The position numbers and the translations under genes are program-made. A stretch of DNA of 55,510 nt, taken from the NCBI GenBank assembly GCA_017458585.1, contig JAFTAJ010000033.1, positions 1 through 55,510 on the forward strand. Direction: 5' to 3'. How positions within the stretch are numbered: position 1 is the stretch's first letter; every line of letters begins with the position of its first letter. Origin of the DNA: Bacteroidaceae bacterium (lineage in GTDB: Bacteria > Bacteroidota > Bacteroidia > Bacteroidales > Bacteroidaceae). Positions 47,304-55,305 of this stretch are shown here, piece after piece. Below the pieces are notes generated by a model. That model was not told the origin of the DNA. It worked only from the letters and a program-made list of their open reading frames with translations, and did not search any database.

Positions 47304-47953
47304 GGTTTCCGTGTCTTGGGTGCACGAGTGGGAATGCCGCCCGTCACTCTGCCGGGATTGTTCTTCACGAAGGCGCTCCATGTGGAGTATTCGCGTGCCG
47401 ACACTATGGTGCGTCGCTGTGTATGGTGGCAGTAGGCGAGGGCCAGCGCGTCGGTGGCGTCGAGGAAATCGCCCATGCTTTTCTGCTCCACCTTGAATAT
47501 CTTGCTGAGCATGCCTGCCACCTGCTCTTTGCTGGCGGAGCCGTTGCCAGTGATGGCTTGCTTGACCTTTGTGGGCGGGTATTCGTGCACCACCAGGTCG
47601 CGCTCTATGGCTGCGGCGATGACCACTCCTTGTGCACGGCCCAGCTTGATGGCCGTCTGTATGTTTTTGCCGTAGAACGGGCTCTCTATGGCCAACTCGT
47701 CGGGATGGAAGGAGTCAATCAGCCGTAGCATGTTTTCGTGGATGCGCCCCAGCTTGATATATATATCGGTGCATTTGCGGAGGTCTATCACACCCATGGC
47801 TTCTATCTGCAGTTTGCCGCCGGTGGAGCGCACAAAGCTGTAGCCCAGCACGCTGGTGCCTGGGTCGATGCCCATGATGACGAGGTCGTTGCCAGTCGTC
47901 TGGTCGTTTGGTCGTCTGGTCGTTGGGCCGTTTGGTCGTGCGGTGGTTTGCAT
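47300..47953 (-). CDS. ruvC: Holliday-junction endonuclease RuvC
   Basis: The 217-residue protein resolves Holliday junctions with RuvAB. The four acidic catalytic residues are present: Asp30 (GIDPG), Glu90 (AIESPF), Asp165 and Asp168 (DATDALAL). The family normally begins at about 'IMGIDPG'; here 26 extra residues precede it (MQTTARPNGPTTRRPNDQTT), encoded by an 8-nt tandem repeat, and the C-terminus is also extended. The -7 box at 47961 leaves only 7 nt before the first ATG, which supports use of that start. It is first in a run of six genes. Confidence 0.93.
   Translation of the reverse strand: MQTTARPNGPTTRRPNDQTTGNDLVIMGIDPGTSVLGYSFVRSTGGKLQIEAMGVIDLRKCTDIYIKLGRIHENMLRLIDSFHPDELAIESPFYGKNIQTAIKLGRAQGVVIAAAIERDLVVHEYPPTKVKQAITGNGSASKEQVAGMLSKIFKVEQKSMGDFLDATDALALAYCHHTQRRTIVSAREYSTWSAFVKNNPGRVTGGIPTRAPKTRKP
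47893..47950. repeat. 8-nt tandem repeat (TGGTCGTT/TGGTCGTC) at the start of ruvC
   Basis: Six to seven degenerate units encode the Thr/Arg/Pro-rich N-terminal extension of RuvC. Confidence 0.85.
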
Positions 47954-47960
47954 GATGATG

Positions 47961-47968
47961 CAAATTTA
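47961..47968 (-). promoter_or_regulatory. -7 box TAAATTTG of the ruvC operon
   Basis: The minus strand TAAATTTG is an exact match, ending 7 nt before the ATG, so the message would be nearly leaderless. The opposing flippase promoter at 48006 is 38 bp away. Confidence 0.6.
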
Positions 47969-48005
47969 CGAAGAATTCGGAATAAACATAATAAAATATG
48001 TAGAA

Positions 48006-48037
48006 TTTGTTCGCATCGGGATTTTTTTGTAATTTCG
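48006..48037 (+). promoter_or_regulatory. Promoter TTTG-N20-TAATTTCG of the flippase gene
   Basis: TTTG (48006-48009) and TAATTTCG (48030-48037, one mismatch) are separated by 20 nt. The predicted start of transcription falls on or next to the GTG start codon at 48042. Confidence 0.6.
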
Positions 48038-48041
48038 CTCC

Positions 48042-49469
48042 GTGAATTTGTCTTATCGTCATATCCTAAAATACACAGGCATCTTCGGTGGCATCCAGGC
48101 TATCTCGATGCTGGCCTCAATAGTACGCAACAAGGCAGCGGCCATATTTATCGACCGCTACGGTCAGGGGTTGTCCGACCTCTTCAGCAATGCCGCCAAC
48201 CTTGTGAGCACCGCCACCACGCTGGTGATGCCGGTGAGCGTGATACGACGGCTGTCGCAGGTATATGAACGCCATGGCGACGGCTCGGCAGAGCTGCGCG
48301 ATGAGATAAGGGTGGTGCGATCGTGGAGTGTGCTTACCGGACTGGTGGCGATGGTGATAGTGGCTGTCGGCGCCCGTCTGCTGAGCCGCTTTGCCATGGG
48401 CAGCGATAACTTCGTGAGGAGCTTCATCTTCCTCTCGCCGCTGCTGGTGCTGATGAGCGTCAACGCCACCGAGGTGGCTATCCTCAAGGCTACCCGCCGC
48501 TTGCGCCAGCTGGCGTGGGCCTCTGGTGCCGGAGCGGTGGCTACGATGGTGGTGAGCGTGATAAGCTATTGGCTGTGGGGGCTGCGCGGTATCGTCATTG
48601 CTCTCAATGCGGGACTGCTGGCTACCACCGTCCTGAACATGTGCTACACTCTGCGCCCGTTTCCCTATCGCGTAGCGCCGTTTAGATGGAGCGTGCTGCG
48701 CAAGGGCGGCCCGCTGATAAGCCTGAGTATCTCCTTTATGCTGGCATCCCTCGTGGCTGCACTGGCCGAGATGCTCATTCGCTCCTTTATCTCCAACCAA
48801 GGCTCCATCGAGGATGTGGGACTCTATGGCGCAGGCTTTGTGCTGACTGTCACCTACACCAAGTTTATCTTCTCTGCCATGGACGCCGATTTCTATCCGC
48901 GCCTCTCGGGCATAGCTGACAATCTGAGGGGGATGAATGTGGCCATCAACCGCCAGGTGGTGGTGTGTGTGCTGCTCATTGTGCCGTGTCTGATGCTGTT
49001 TACGCTATTCCTGCCACAGATAGTCCGTCTGCTCTACCGCCCCGAGTATCTGGAGATAGTGCCTATGGTGCTGTGCGCCACGCTCTATATGTACTCCAAG
49101 GCTGTGATTACGCCGGTGGCTTACACTGCGCTGGCCAAGGGCGACTCACGGATGTTTTTTGTCATCGAGGTTATCGCGGCGGTGCTGCTGGGAGCTTGTG
49201 TCATCGGTGGCTACCATGTGGCAGGCCTCACTGGTAGTGGCGTGGGCTTGGCGCTGAGCAATGTGGTGGAGCTGACGATTATCATGATCGTCTATAATCG
49301 CGCCTATGGTGTGCGGCTCTACAAGTCAACGGTGGGGGTAATACTTCTGCAGATGCTGCTGCTCATTGTAGCTCTGCTGTGCATCGCCTTTTGCGGTGTA
49401 GTGCGCTATCCCATCGTGATAGCAATGGTGCTCCTCTCCGCTTTCTTCGCGTGGAGAAAACTTCGTTGA
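48042..49469 (+). CDS. Polysaccharide flippase (MATE/Wzx-like membrane exporter)
   Basis: The 475-residue protein has 12-14 hydrophobic segments and the oligosaccharide-flippase pattern near the start ('YTGIFGGIQAISMLASIVRNKAAAIFI') and at 'GVGLALSNVVELTIIM'. It would move lipid-linked oligosaccharide across the inner membrane for O-antigen or capsule. Start is GTG at 48042 directly after the promoter, so translation may be leaderless. No glycosyltransferase gene is next to it. It ends before a clear terminator. Confidence 0.8.
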   Translation: MNLSYRHILKYTGIFGGIQAISMLASIVRNKAAAIFIDRYGQGLSDLFSNAANLVSTATTLVMPVSVIRRLSQVYERHGDGSAELRDEIRVVRSWSVLTGLVAMVIVAVGARLLSRFAMGSDNFVRSFIFLSPLLVLMSVNATEVAILKATRRLRQLAWASGAGAVATMVVSVISYWLWGLRGIVIALNAGLLATTVLNMCYTLRPFPYRVAPFRWSVLRKGGPLISLSISFMLASLVAALAEMLIRSFISNQGSIEDVGLYGAGFVLTVTYTKFIFSAMDADFYPRLSGIADNLRGMNVAINRQVVVCVLLIVPCLMLFTLFLPQIVRLLYRPEYLEIVPMVLCATLYMYSKAVITPVAYTALAKGDSRMFFVIEVIAAVLLGACVIGGYHVAGLTGSGVGLALSNVVELTIIMIVYNRAYGVRLYKSTVGVILLQMLLLIVALLCIAFCGVVRYPIVIAMVLLSAFFAWRKLR

Positions 49470-49500
49470 CAGAGTAGCGCGCAGTTATTATACACAAAAT

Positions 49501-49533
49501 TATAGCCCAACCAATCGGCTGGGCTATATTTTT
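49501..49533. terminator. Terminator after the flippase gene
   Basis: Arms TATAGCCCA/TGGGCTATA with a 10-nt loop (49501-49528) are followed by TTTTTAT. The hairpin lies between convergent genes. Confidence 0.8.
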
Positions 49534-49534
49534 A

Positions 49535-49566
49535 TCTTCCCCCTAGAGGGGGATAAGAGGGGGTCT
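49535..49566. repeat. REP-like element, identical to 33595-33626
   Basis: A 32-nt exact copy of the element at 33595. It ends 4 bp before the stop of the oadB-like gene. Confidence 0.85.
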
Positions 49567-49569
49567 CTA

Positions 49570-50718
49570 TTATCCAAGGAATCCGAGCAGAGCACCGGCG
49601 GCGATGGCGGAGCCAATCACACCGGCTACATTCGGACCCATGGCATGCATGAGCAGATAGTTGTGCTTGTCGTACTTGAGACCCATGTTCTGCGAGATGC
49701 GTGCTGCCATCGGCACAGCGCTCACTCCGGCATTGCCGATGAGCGGGTTGAGCTTCTTATGCTGCGGCAGGAAGATGTTCATCAGCTTGACGAAGAGCAC
49801 GCCCGAGCAAGTGGCAATGGCGAAGGCTACGGCGCCGAGGATGAATATCTTGATGGTGTCGGCGGTGAGGAACTCGCTGGCCTGGGTGGAGCAACCCACG
49901 GTGAGACCGAGCAGGATGACCACGATGTCGTTGAGCGATGAGCCGGCTGTCTTGGCAAGGCGCGTGGTCTTGGTGGACTCCTTCAGCAGATTGCCGAAGA
50001 AGAGCACACCGAGCAGCGGCAGACCGGAGGGGATAATCATCGCTGTCATCAGCAGTCCCACGATGGGGAAGATAATCTTCTCCGTCTGGCTTACCTGGCG
50101 TGCGGGCTTCATCTTGATGACGCGCTCCTTCTTGGTTGTGAGCAGGCGCATGAAGAATGGCTGTATCACCGGTACGAGTGCCATGTAGGAGTAGGCGCAC
50201 ACCGCTATTGCTCCCATCAGGTTGGGCGACAGCTTTGACGACAGGAATATGGCCGTGGGGCCGTCTGCACCGCCGATGATGGCGATACCTGCCGCCTGGT
50301 TGGGCTCAAAGCCGAGCATCAGCGCAATGATGTAGGCTCCGAAGATGCCAAACTGCGCTGCACCGCCCACCAACAGCAGCTTGGGGTTGGCCAGCAGGGC
50401 GGTGAAGTCGGTCATGGCGCCGATGCCGAGGAATATCAACGGCGGGTACCACCCGTCCTTTACGCCTGAGTAGAAGAAGTTGAGCACGGAGTTGTCTTCG
50501 TAGATGCCCACCTCCAGGCCTATCGACTTGAACGGGATATTGCCCAAGATGATACCGAAGCCGATGGGTATGAGCAGCAGTGGCTCAAAGTCCTTCTTGA
50601 TGGCCAGCCAGATGAAGAAGATGCCAACCAGCATCATGATGTAGTTCGACCACTCTCCGCAGGCAAAGCCTGTGAAGGTGATGAAATCACCTAGCTTGGT
50701 TCCGATAAAGTCCCACAT
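49570..50718 (-). CDS. Na+-translocating acyl-CoA/oxaloacetate decarboxylase, beta subunit
   Basis: The 382-residue membrane subunit has about nine to ten hydrophobic segments. The family stretches are plain: 'GIIGGADGPTAIFLSSKLSP', 'FPIVGLLMTAMIIPSGLPLLGVLFFGNLLKES' and 'GNAGVSAVPMAARISQ'. It decarboxylates carboxybiotin and pumps Na+ outward. It is the last gene of the cluster alpha-OadG-biotin carrier-beta, as in methylmalonyl-CoA decarboxylases. A 48-nt repeat-filled gap separates it from the biotin carrier gene. Confidence 0.93.
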   Translation of the reverse strand: MWDFIGTKLGDFITFTGFACGEWSNYIMMLVGIFFIWLAIKKDFEPLLLIPIGFGIILGNIPFKSIGLEVGIYEDNSVLNFFYSGVKDGWYPPLIFLGIGAMTDFTALLANPKLLLVGGAAQFGIFGAYIIALMLGFEPNQAAGIAIIGGADGPTAIFLSSKLSPNLMGAIAVCAYSYMALVPVIQPFFMRLLTTKKERVIKMKPARQVSQTEKIIFPIVGLLMTAMIIPSGLPLLGVLFFGNLLKESTKTTRLAKTAGSSLNDIVVILLGLTVGCSTQASEFLTADTIKIFILGAVAFAIATCSGVLFVKLMNIFLPQHKKLNPLIGNAGVSAVPMAARISQNMGLKYDKHNYLLMHAMGPNVAGVIGSAIAAGALLGFLG

Positions 50719-50720
50719 AG

Positions 50721-50767
50721 AGATGTAAGATGTATGATGTCAGATATAAGATGTCAGATGTGAGATT
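50721..50767. repeat. Tandem repeat (GATGTAA/GATGTCA)
   Basis: Six units GATGTAA, GATGTAT, GATGTCA, GATATAA and so on fill the gap between the beta-subunit and biotin-carrier genes. Confidence 0.8.
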
Positions 50768-51225
50768 TATCCGATGGTGAACATGGTGGTGCCTTCCATT
50801 ACGGAGTCGCCCTTGTTGACGGTGATGGAGGTGATGGTGCCAGCCTTCTCGGCGGTGATCTCGTTCTCCATCTTCATGGCCTCGAGGATGAGAACCACGT
50901 CGCCCACGTTAACCTGCTGGCCAACGGCTACCTTGATGTCGTTGATGGTGCCGGGCAGCGGTGCCTTGAAGGGGGTGCCTTCGCCGTCAGCTGCAGGAGC
51001 GGCTGCGGGAGCGGCGGGCTTGGCTGCGGGTGCAGCGGGCTTGGCAGCGGGAGCTGCTGCGGGTGCAGCGGGCTTAGCAACGGGCTTGGCAGCCTTTACT
51101 TCCTTGCCTACGATTTCTACTTCATAGGCCTTGCCGTTAACGGTTACATTGGCTTTGTCGCCAGACTGATTGTCGATGTTTACGGCATACTCTTTGCCGT
51201 TGATGATGTACTTATACTCTTTCAT
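50767..51225 (-). CDS. Biotin carboxyl carrier protein of the decarboxylase
   Basis: The 152-residue protein has an N-terminal strand region and an Ala/Pro/Lys-rich flexible linker (about 45-80). The biotinyl domain (about 83-152) contains EAMKM (115-119), with Lys118 as the biotinylation site. It carries CO2 as carboxybiotin from the alpha subunit to the membrane beta subunit. Spacing to OadG is 33 nt. Confidence 0.93.
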   Translation of the reverse strand: MKEYKYIINGKEYAVNIDNQSGDKANVTVNGKAYEVEIVGKEVKAAKPVAKPAAPAAAPAAKPAAPAAKPAAPAAAPAADGEGTPFKAPLPGTINDIKVAVGQQVNVGDVVLILEAMKMENEITAEKAGTITSITVNKGDSVMEGTTMFTIG

Positions 51226-51258
51226 TGTTGTAATTGTTATTAAATATTTTCGATTTAT

Positions 51259-52203
51259 TTACCTCATCATTCCCGCCGCAATCATTTCCGCTTTGTCGGC
51301 CCACGGCGAGGCGCTGGGGTTGATAGTAATGACACCGCTCTCTTCATCATGCGCGAGCTCAGCCTGCAGGGCCAGGGCGATGAGGGCTATGTCAAGATCC
51401 TCGTCCCCTGTGCCGGCGGTAGCTTCCGTCACAGCCATGATGGCAGCCACTGTGGCCCCATCGTCGGCAGCCTTGCGTTTGCCGGTGTCGGCAAGTGCGG
51501 CAGCCGGTGCGCTGTCGGAGTCCATGCGGCGGAATAGCTTGCCGAAGAATTTAAAGAACAGGTACAGCAGCAGTAGGCATGAGAACACCACGCCCATCGC
51601 CATGATGGCCATGGCGATGCCGTAGGGGTCTTTCTCCTTAAACTCTGCAATCTTGTTGTTTCTCTTCGCCTGCTCGTAGTCGTTGGCCTGAGTCGGAGTG
51701 GGGCGGTCGCAAACGCGCCACATATCCTTCTTGAAATCCTTGGCCCACGACTTGCCTGCGGTGAGATCCTCGGGAATGGTGAGCGAGTCGATAAGGTCGA
51801 TGCCGTTACCGCTGAAGAGGGCCACGATGTCGCCTGCCTGCAGCGTAAAATCAGTGTGCTGCAACCCCAGGTTGTCGTTGCCGTCGGCATATAGTACGAT
51901 GCAGTTCTGCGGGGTAATCTTGGTTATAGGATTGCCCGTAGGAATGAGGTGCATCTTCCTGATGCGTTGCGGCGCGGTCAGTTTCTCATCGAGCGCGGCG
52001 GGGTTGTTGGTGATATAGAATCCGCCCAGGTTCTGGGTGCCGTACGACGTGTTCTGTATCTCAATCCATGCCGTGCCCTCGGAGCCGTCGCCCAGACATA
52101 CCTCGCTAAGGCGCAGACTCTGCAGACCGTCTGCCAACGACCCCATCGGGAGGAGCGTCAGCAGGGCGATCACCAGAATAACTATCTTATTTGACAATTT
52201 CAC
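51259..52203 (-). CDS. OadG-like subunit with an extra N-terminal extracytoplasmic domain
   Basis: The protein has 314 residues from GTG at 52203, chosen because a signal sequence 'KLSNKIVILVIALLTLLP' begins there. An upstream frame reaching 52299 would overlap the alpha-subunit gene. Residues about 30-180 ('LRLSEVCLGDGSEGTAWIEIQNTS', 'LGGFYITNNP', 'IVLYADGND', 'FTLQAGDIVALFSGNG') look like a lamin-tail-type domain. The OadG-like transmembrane helix follows ('IMAMGVVFSCLLLLYLFFKFF', about 197-217), then a cytoplasmic tail rich in Ala. OadG helps assemble the decarboxylase and binds metal in other systems. Confidence 0.78.
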   Translation of the reverse strand: MKLSNKIVILVIALLTLLPMGSLADGLQSLRLSEVCLGDGSEGTAWIEIQNTSYGTQNLGGFYITNNPAALDEKLTAPQRIRKMHLIPTGNPITKITPQNCIVLYADGNDNLGLQHTDFTLQAGDIVALFSGNGIDLIDSLTIPEDLTAGKSWAKDFKKDMWRVCDRPTPTQANDYEQAKRNNKIAEFKEKDPYGIAMAIMAMGVVFSCLLLLYLFFKFFGKLFRRMDSDSAPAAALADTGKRKAADDGATVAAIMAVTEATAGTGDEDLDIALIALALQAELAHDEESGVITINPSASPWADKAEMIAAGMMR

Positions 52204-52222
52204 AATTTGACAAATTTCAAAT
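52190..52222. repeat. 7-nt tandem repeat (TTTGACA/TTTCACA)
   Basis: ATTTGACAATTTCACAATTT-type units span the end of the alpha-subunit gene gap and the start codon of the OadG-like gene ('VKLSNK'). Confidence 0.75.
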
Positions 52223-52223
52223 G

Positions 52224-53777
52224 CTAGAGTGGAATATTGCCGTGCTTCTTTGCCGGGCGTGTCTGACGTTTGTTCTGCAGGATAGCCAATGCGCGGCATA
52301 CGCGGAAACGGGTATTCTTAGGCTCGATGATATCATCGATGTAGCCGTAGCTGGCAGCCTGGTAGGGATTGTTAAAGAGCTCGTTGTATTCTTCCTCCTT
52401 CTCGGCCAGGAATGCCTTCGGGTCTTCGGCCTCCTTGGCGGCCTTGGCGTAGAGCACTGCCACTGCGCCCTTGCTGCCCATCACGGCCATCTCGGCAGCG
52501 GGCCAAGCATAGTTGAGGTCAGCCTTGAGCTGCTTGCAGCCCATCACGATGTGGCTGCCGCCGTAGCTCTTGCGCAGTGTCACGGTTACCTTGGGCACCG
52601 TAGCCTCGCCGTAGGCGAAGAGCAACTTTGCACCGTGGTCAATCACAGCGTTGTACTCCTGGCCTGTGCCCGGCAGGAAGCCCGGCACGTCAACCAGCGT
52701 CACGATGGGGATGTTGAAGGCGTCGCAGAACCTTACGAAGCGTGCGCCCTTGCGGCTGGCGTTGCAGTCCAGCACACCGGCATACACCTTCGGCTGGTTG
52801 GCAACGATACCTACGCTCTGGCCATTGAAGCGGGCAAAGCCCACGATGATGTTCTTGGCAAAGTTGCGGTGCACCTCCATAAACTCACCGTTATCGACGA
52901 TGGAGCCAATCACCTCATACATGTCGTAAGCCTTGTTGGGGTCGTCGGGCAGTATGTCGTTGAGAGCCTCCTCCGTGCGGTTCACGGGGTCGTTGCACTC
53001 TACGCGCGGAGTGGTCTCCATATTGTTCTGCGGGATGTAGGAGATAAGCCTGCGGATATTCTGGGCCAGCTCCTCCTCGCTTGAGCAGGTGAAGTGAGCC
53101 ACGCCACTCTTGGTGCCGTGCACGGAGGCACCGCCTAGGTTCTCCTGAGTCACCTCTTCGCCAGTCACACTCTTCACTACGGCGGGGCCGGTGAGGAACA
53201 TATAGCTCACGTCCTCGAGCATGAAGATGAAGTCGGTGATGGCGGGCGAATAAACAGCGCCACCGGCGCAGGGGCCGCAGATGGCCGAGATCTGGGGCAC
53301 TACGCCCGAGGCCTCGATGTTGCGCTGGAAGATGTTGGCATAGCCGGCAAGGGCGTTCACACCCTCCTGGATGCGGGCACCGCCCGAGTCGTTAAGACCG
53401 ATGCAGGGCACACCCATCTTCATGGCTTCGTCCATCACCTTGCATATCTTCTCCGACATAGTCTCGGAGAGGGAGCCTGCGTTCACTGTGAAGTCCTGGG
53501 CGAACACGTACACCAGACGGCCGTCGATGGTGCCGCTGCCGGTAACGACGCCGTCGCCGGGGAACTGCTTCTTCTCCATGCCGAAGTTGTGGCAACGGTG
53601 GAGCTTAAACATATCCATTTCTTCGAAGCTGCCCTCGTCAAGGAGCAGATCGACTCTCTCGCGAGCGGTAAGCTTACCCTTCTCGTGCTGCTTGTCGATA
53701 GCCTTCTGACCACCACCCAAACGGGCTGCGGCACGGCGCTCGACAAGTTTGTTGATGTTTTCCAGTTGTTTGCTCAT
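52224..53777 (-). CDS. mmdA: Acyl-CoA carboxyltransferase alpha subunit (methylmalonyl-CoA decarboxylase type)
   Basis: The 517-residue carboxyltransferase contains both acyl-CoA- and biotin-binding crotonase halves: '[24 protein letters not shown]', '[16 protein letters not shown]', '[14 protein letters not shown]' and '[22 protein letters not shown]'. It moves the carboxyl of (S)-methylmalonyl-CoA to biotin, part of the succinate-to-propionate route. An alternative reading as propionyl-CoA carboxylase beta chain is possible, but the adjacent OadB/OadG subunits favour the Na+-pumping decarboxylase. First gene of its operon. Confidence 0.92.
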   Translation of the reverse strand: MSKQLENINKLVERRAAARLGGGQKAIDKQHEKGKLTARERVDLLLDEGSFEEMDMFKLHRCHNFGMEKKQFPGDGVVTGSGTIDGRLVYVFAQDFTVNAGSLSETMSEKICKVMDEAMKMGVPCIGLNDSGGARIQEGVNALAGYANIFQRNIEASGVVPQISAICGPCAGGAVYSPAITDFIFMLEDVSYMFLTGPAVVKSVTGEEVTQENLGGASVHGTKSGVAHFTCSSEEELAQNIRRLISYIPQNNMETTPRVECNDPVNRTEEALNDILPDDPNKAYDMYEVIGSIVDNGEFMEVHRNFAKNIIVGFARFNGQSVGIVANQPKVYAGVLDCNASRKGARFVRFCDAFNIPIVTLVDVPGFLPGTGQEYNAVIDHGAKLLFAYGEATVPKVTVTLRKSYGGSHIVMGCKQLKADLNYAWPAAEMAVMGSKGAVAVLYAKAAKEAEDPKAFLAEKEEEYNELFNNPYQAASYGYIDDIIEPKNTRFRVCRALAILQNKRQTRPAKKHGNIPL

Positions 53778-53837
53778 AAAAACAAAGTATTTTTCGGTTT
53801 ATAATTTCGGTTTATATTCGAGTTATAATTTCCGGCG

Positions 53838-53845
53838 CGAAGTTA
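53838..53845 (-). promoter_or_regulatory. Possible -7 box (TAACTTCG) of the decarboxylase operon
   Basis: The minus strand TAACTTCG differs from TAnnTTTG at one position and lies 60 nt before the ATG. The leader contains two copies of ATAATTTCGGTTTAT-type sequence. Confidence 0.4.
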
Positions 53846-53940
53846 CAAAAAAAAGTTGATATACCTTATTCAAAAATAATAATTATTAGTGTGTGGGGCA
53901 CAAAATTTTTCAATACGGCCATAATGTGCGTAGAAATCAC

Positions 53941-53948
53941 TAAATTTG
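53941..53948 (+). promoter_or_regulatory. -7 box TAAATTTG of the MATE gene
   Basis: TAAATTTG is an exact match ending 7 nt before the ATG at 53956, the same spacing as at ruvC, so translation is probably leaderless or nearly so. Confidence 0.6.
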
Positions 53949-53955
53949 CACTCTC

Positions 53956-55305
53956 ATGGACGAGAAGGCATCATTTCTTGAGCTCGGTACGCAGCCCGTG
54001 GGTCGTCTGCTGCTGAAGTATGCGGCGCCTGCGGTGATAGCGATGACGGCGTCGTCGCTATATAATATTGTGGACGCGATTTTCATCGGTCAGGGCGTGG
54101 GTCCGCTGGCGATAGCGGGCATATCGCTGACGTTTCCGGTGATGCAGATGACGGCGGCATTCGGTGCTATGATTGGCGTGGGTGCGAGCACGTTGCTCTC
54201 CATCAAGCTGGGCGAGCGCGACTATGACACAGCGCGCCGTATCCTGGGTAATGTCGTGGTGCTGAACGTGGTCATGGGTTTGGTGCTGGGTGCGCTGATG
54301 CTGTGCTTCATCGACCCGATCCTCTTTTTCTTCGGTGCGACGGAGCAGACGGTGAGTTATGCCCGCGACTTTATGATGGTGATTATGGCGGGCAATGTGA
54401 TTACCCACCTATATTTCGGCCTTAACGCGATGCTTCGCGCTGCTTCGCAGCCACGCTCTGCGATGATGGCGACTATATATAGTGTGTGCCTTAACGTGAT
54501 GCTGTGCCCGCTGTTTATCTACGCTTTCGGCTGGGGCATCCGTGGGGCGGCGCTGGCCACAATGCTGTCGCAGGCCATAGTGCTGGTGTGGCAGTTTCAC
54601 TTGTTTAGCAACAAGAGGGAGTTCATCCGGTTCCAGCGTGGCATCTACAAGTTAAAGGCACGCATCGTGAAGGCATCGTTCATGATTGGTATGTCGCCGT
54701 TCCTAATCAACCTGACGGGCTGCACGGTGGCGATATTCATCAACAAGAGCCTGCTGCTATATGGCAACGACTTGGATGTGGCGGCCTACGGCATGTGTAA
54801 CCGCGTGGCGTTTTTCTTCATCATGATTGTGCTGGGGCTATGCCAGGGCATGCAGCCGATAGTGGGATATAACCACGGGGCACGCAACACTGAGCGGGTG
54901 CGCTCGGTGCTGATAAAGACGATTGTCTGTGCCACGGTGGTGGTATGCGTGGGTGGTCTGGTGGGTATCCTGTTTCCGCGCCAACTGATACGCTGCTTCA
55001 CAACTGACGAGCACTTGATTGAGCTCTCGGTGCATTATGTGTATATCTTATTCTGTACGCTGCCGATTATCGGCTTCCAGATAGTGGTGACTAACTACTT
55101 CCAGAGCATCGGGGTGGTGAAGAAGAGTATCTTCCTATCACTCTCGCGACAGCTGATCTTCCTGATTCCTGCTGTGGTGATTCTGCCGCGTTTTATGGGA
55201 GTGGACGGCGTGTTCTGGTCAATACCGGTGGGTGATGTGGCAGCCACGTTTACAACGGCTATTTTGCTGTGGCTTGAGATGAGGAGAACGAGGGAGATAA
55301 AATAA
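53956..55305 (+). CDS. MATE-family efflux transporter
   Basis: The 449-residue inner-membrane protein has 12 hydrophobic segments in two homologous halves. MatE signatures are visible: 'PAVIAMTASSLYNIVDAIFIGQGVG', 'FGAMIGVGASTLLSIKLGE' and 'GLCQGMQPIVGYNHGARNTERV'. Family members export drugs or metabolites in exchange for Na+ or H+. The substrate is unknown. It is a single gene with its own promoter, followed directly by a hairpin repeat array and no other terminator. Confidence 0.9.
   Translation: MDEKASFLELGTQPVGRLLLKYAAPAVIAMTASSLYNIVDAIFIGQGVGPLAIAGISLTFPVMQMTAAFGAMIGVGASTLLSIKLGERDYDTARRILGNVVVLNVVMGLVLGALMLCFIDPILFFFGATEQTVSYARDFMMVIMAGNVITHLYFGLNAMLRAASQPRSAMMATIYSVCLNVMLCPLFIYAFGWGIRGAALATMLSQAIVLVWQFHLFSNKREFIRFQRGIYKLKARIVKASFMIGMSPFLINLTGCTVAIFINKSLLLYGNDLDVAAYGMCNRVAFFFIMIVLGLCQGMQPIVGYNHGARNTERVRSVLIKTIVCATVVVCVGGLVGILFPRQLIRCFTTDEHLIELSVHYVYILFCTLPIIGFQIVVTNYFQSIGVVKKSIFLSLSRQLIFLIPAVVILPRFMGVDGVFWSIPVGDVAATFTTAILLWLEMRRTREIK

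Noticed and set aside
47304..47381. N-terminal extension of the ABC ATPase frame to 47381
   Set aside because: It lies inside the ruvC coding region and has no ATPase character; the ATG at 47303 overlapping the ruvC stop as ATGA is the natural start.
52204..52299. N-terminal extension of the OadG-like frame
   Set aside because: It overlaps the alpha-subunit coding sequence, and a signal sequence starts at the GTG at 52203.
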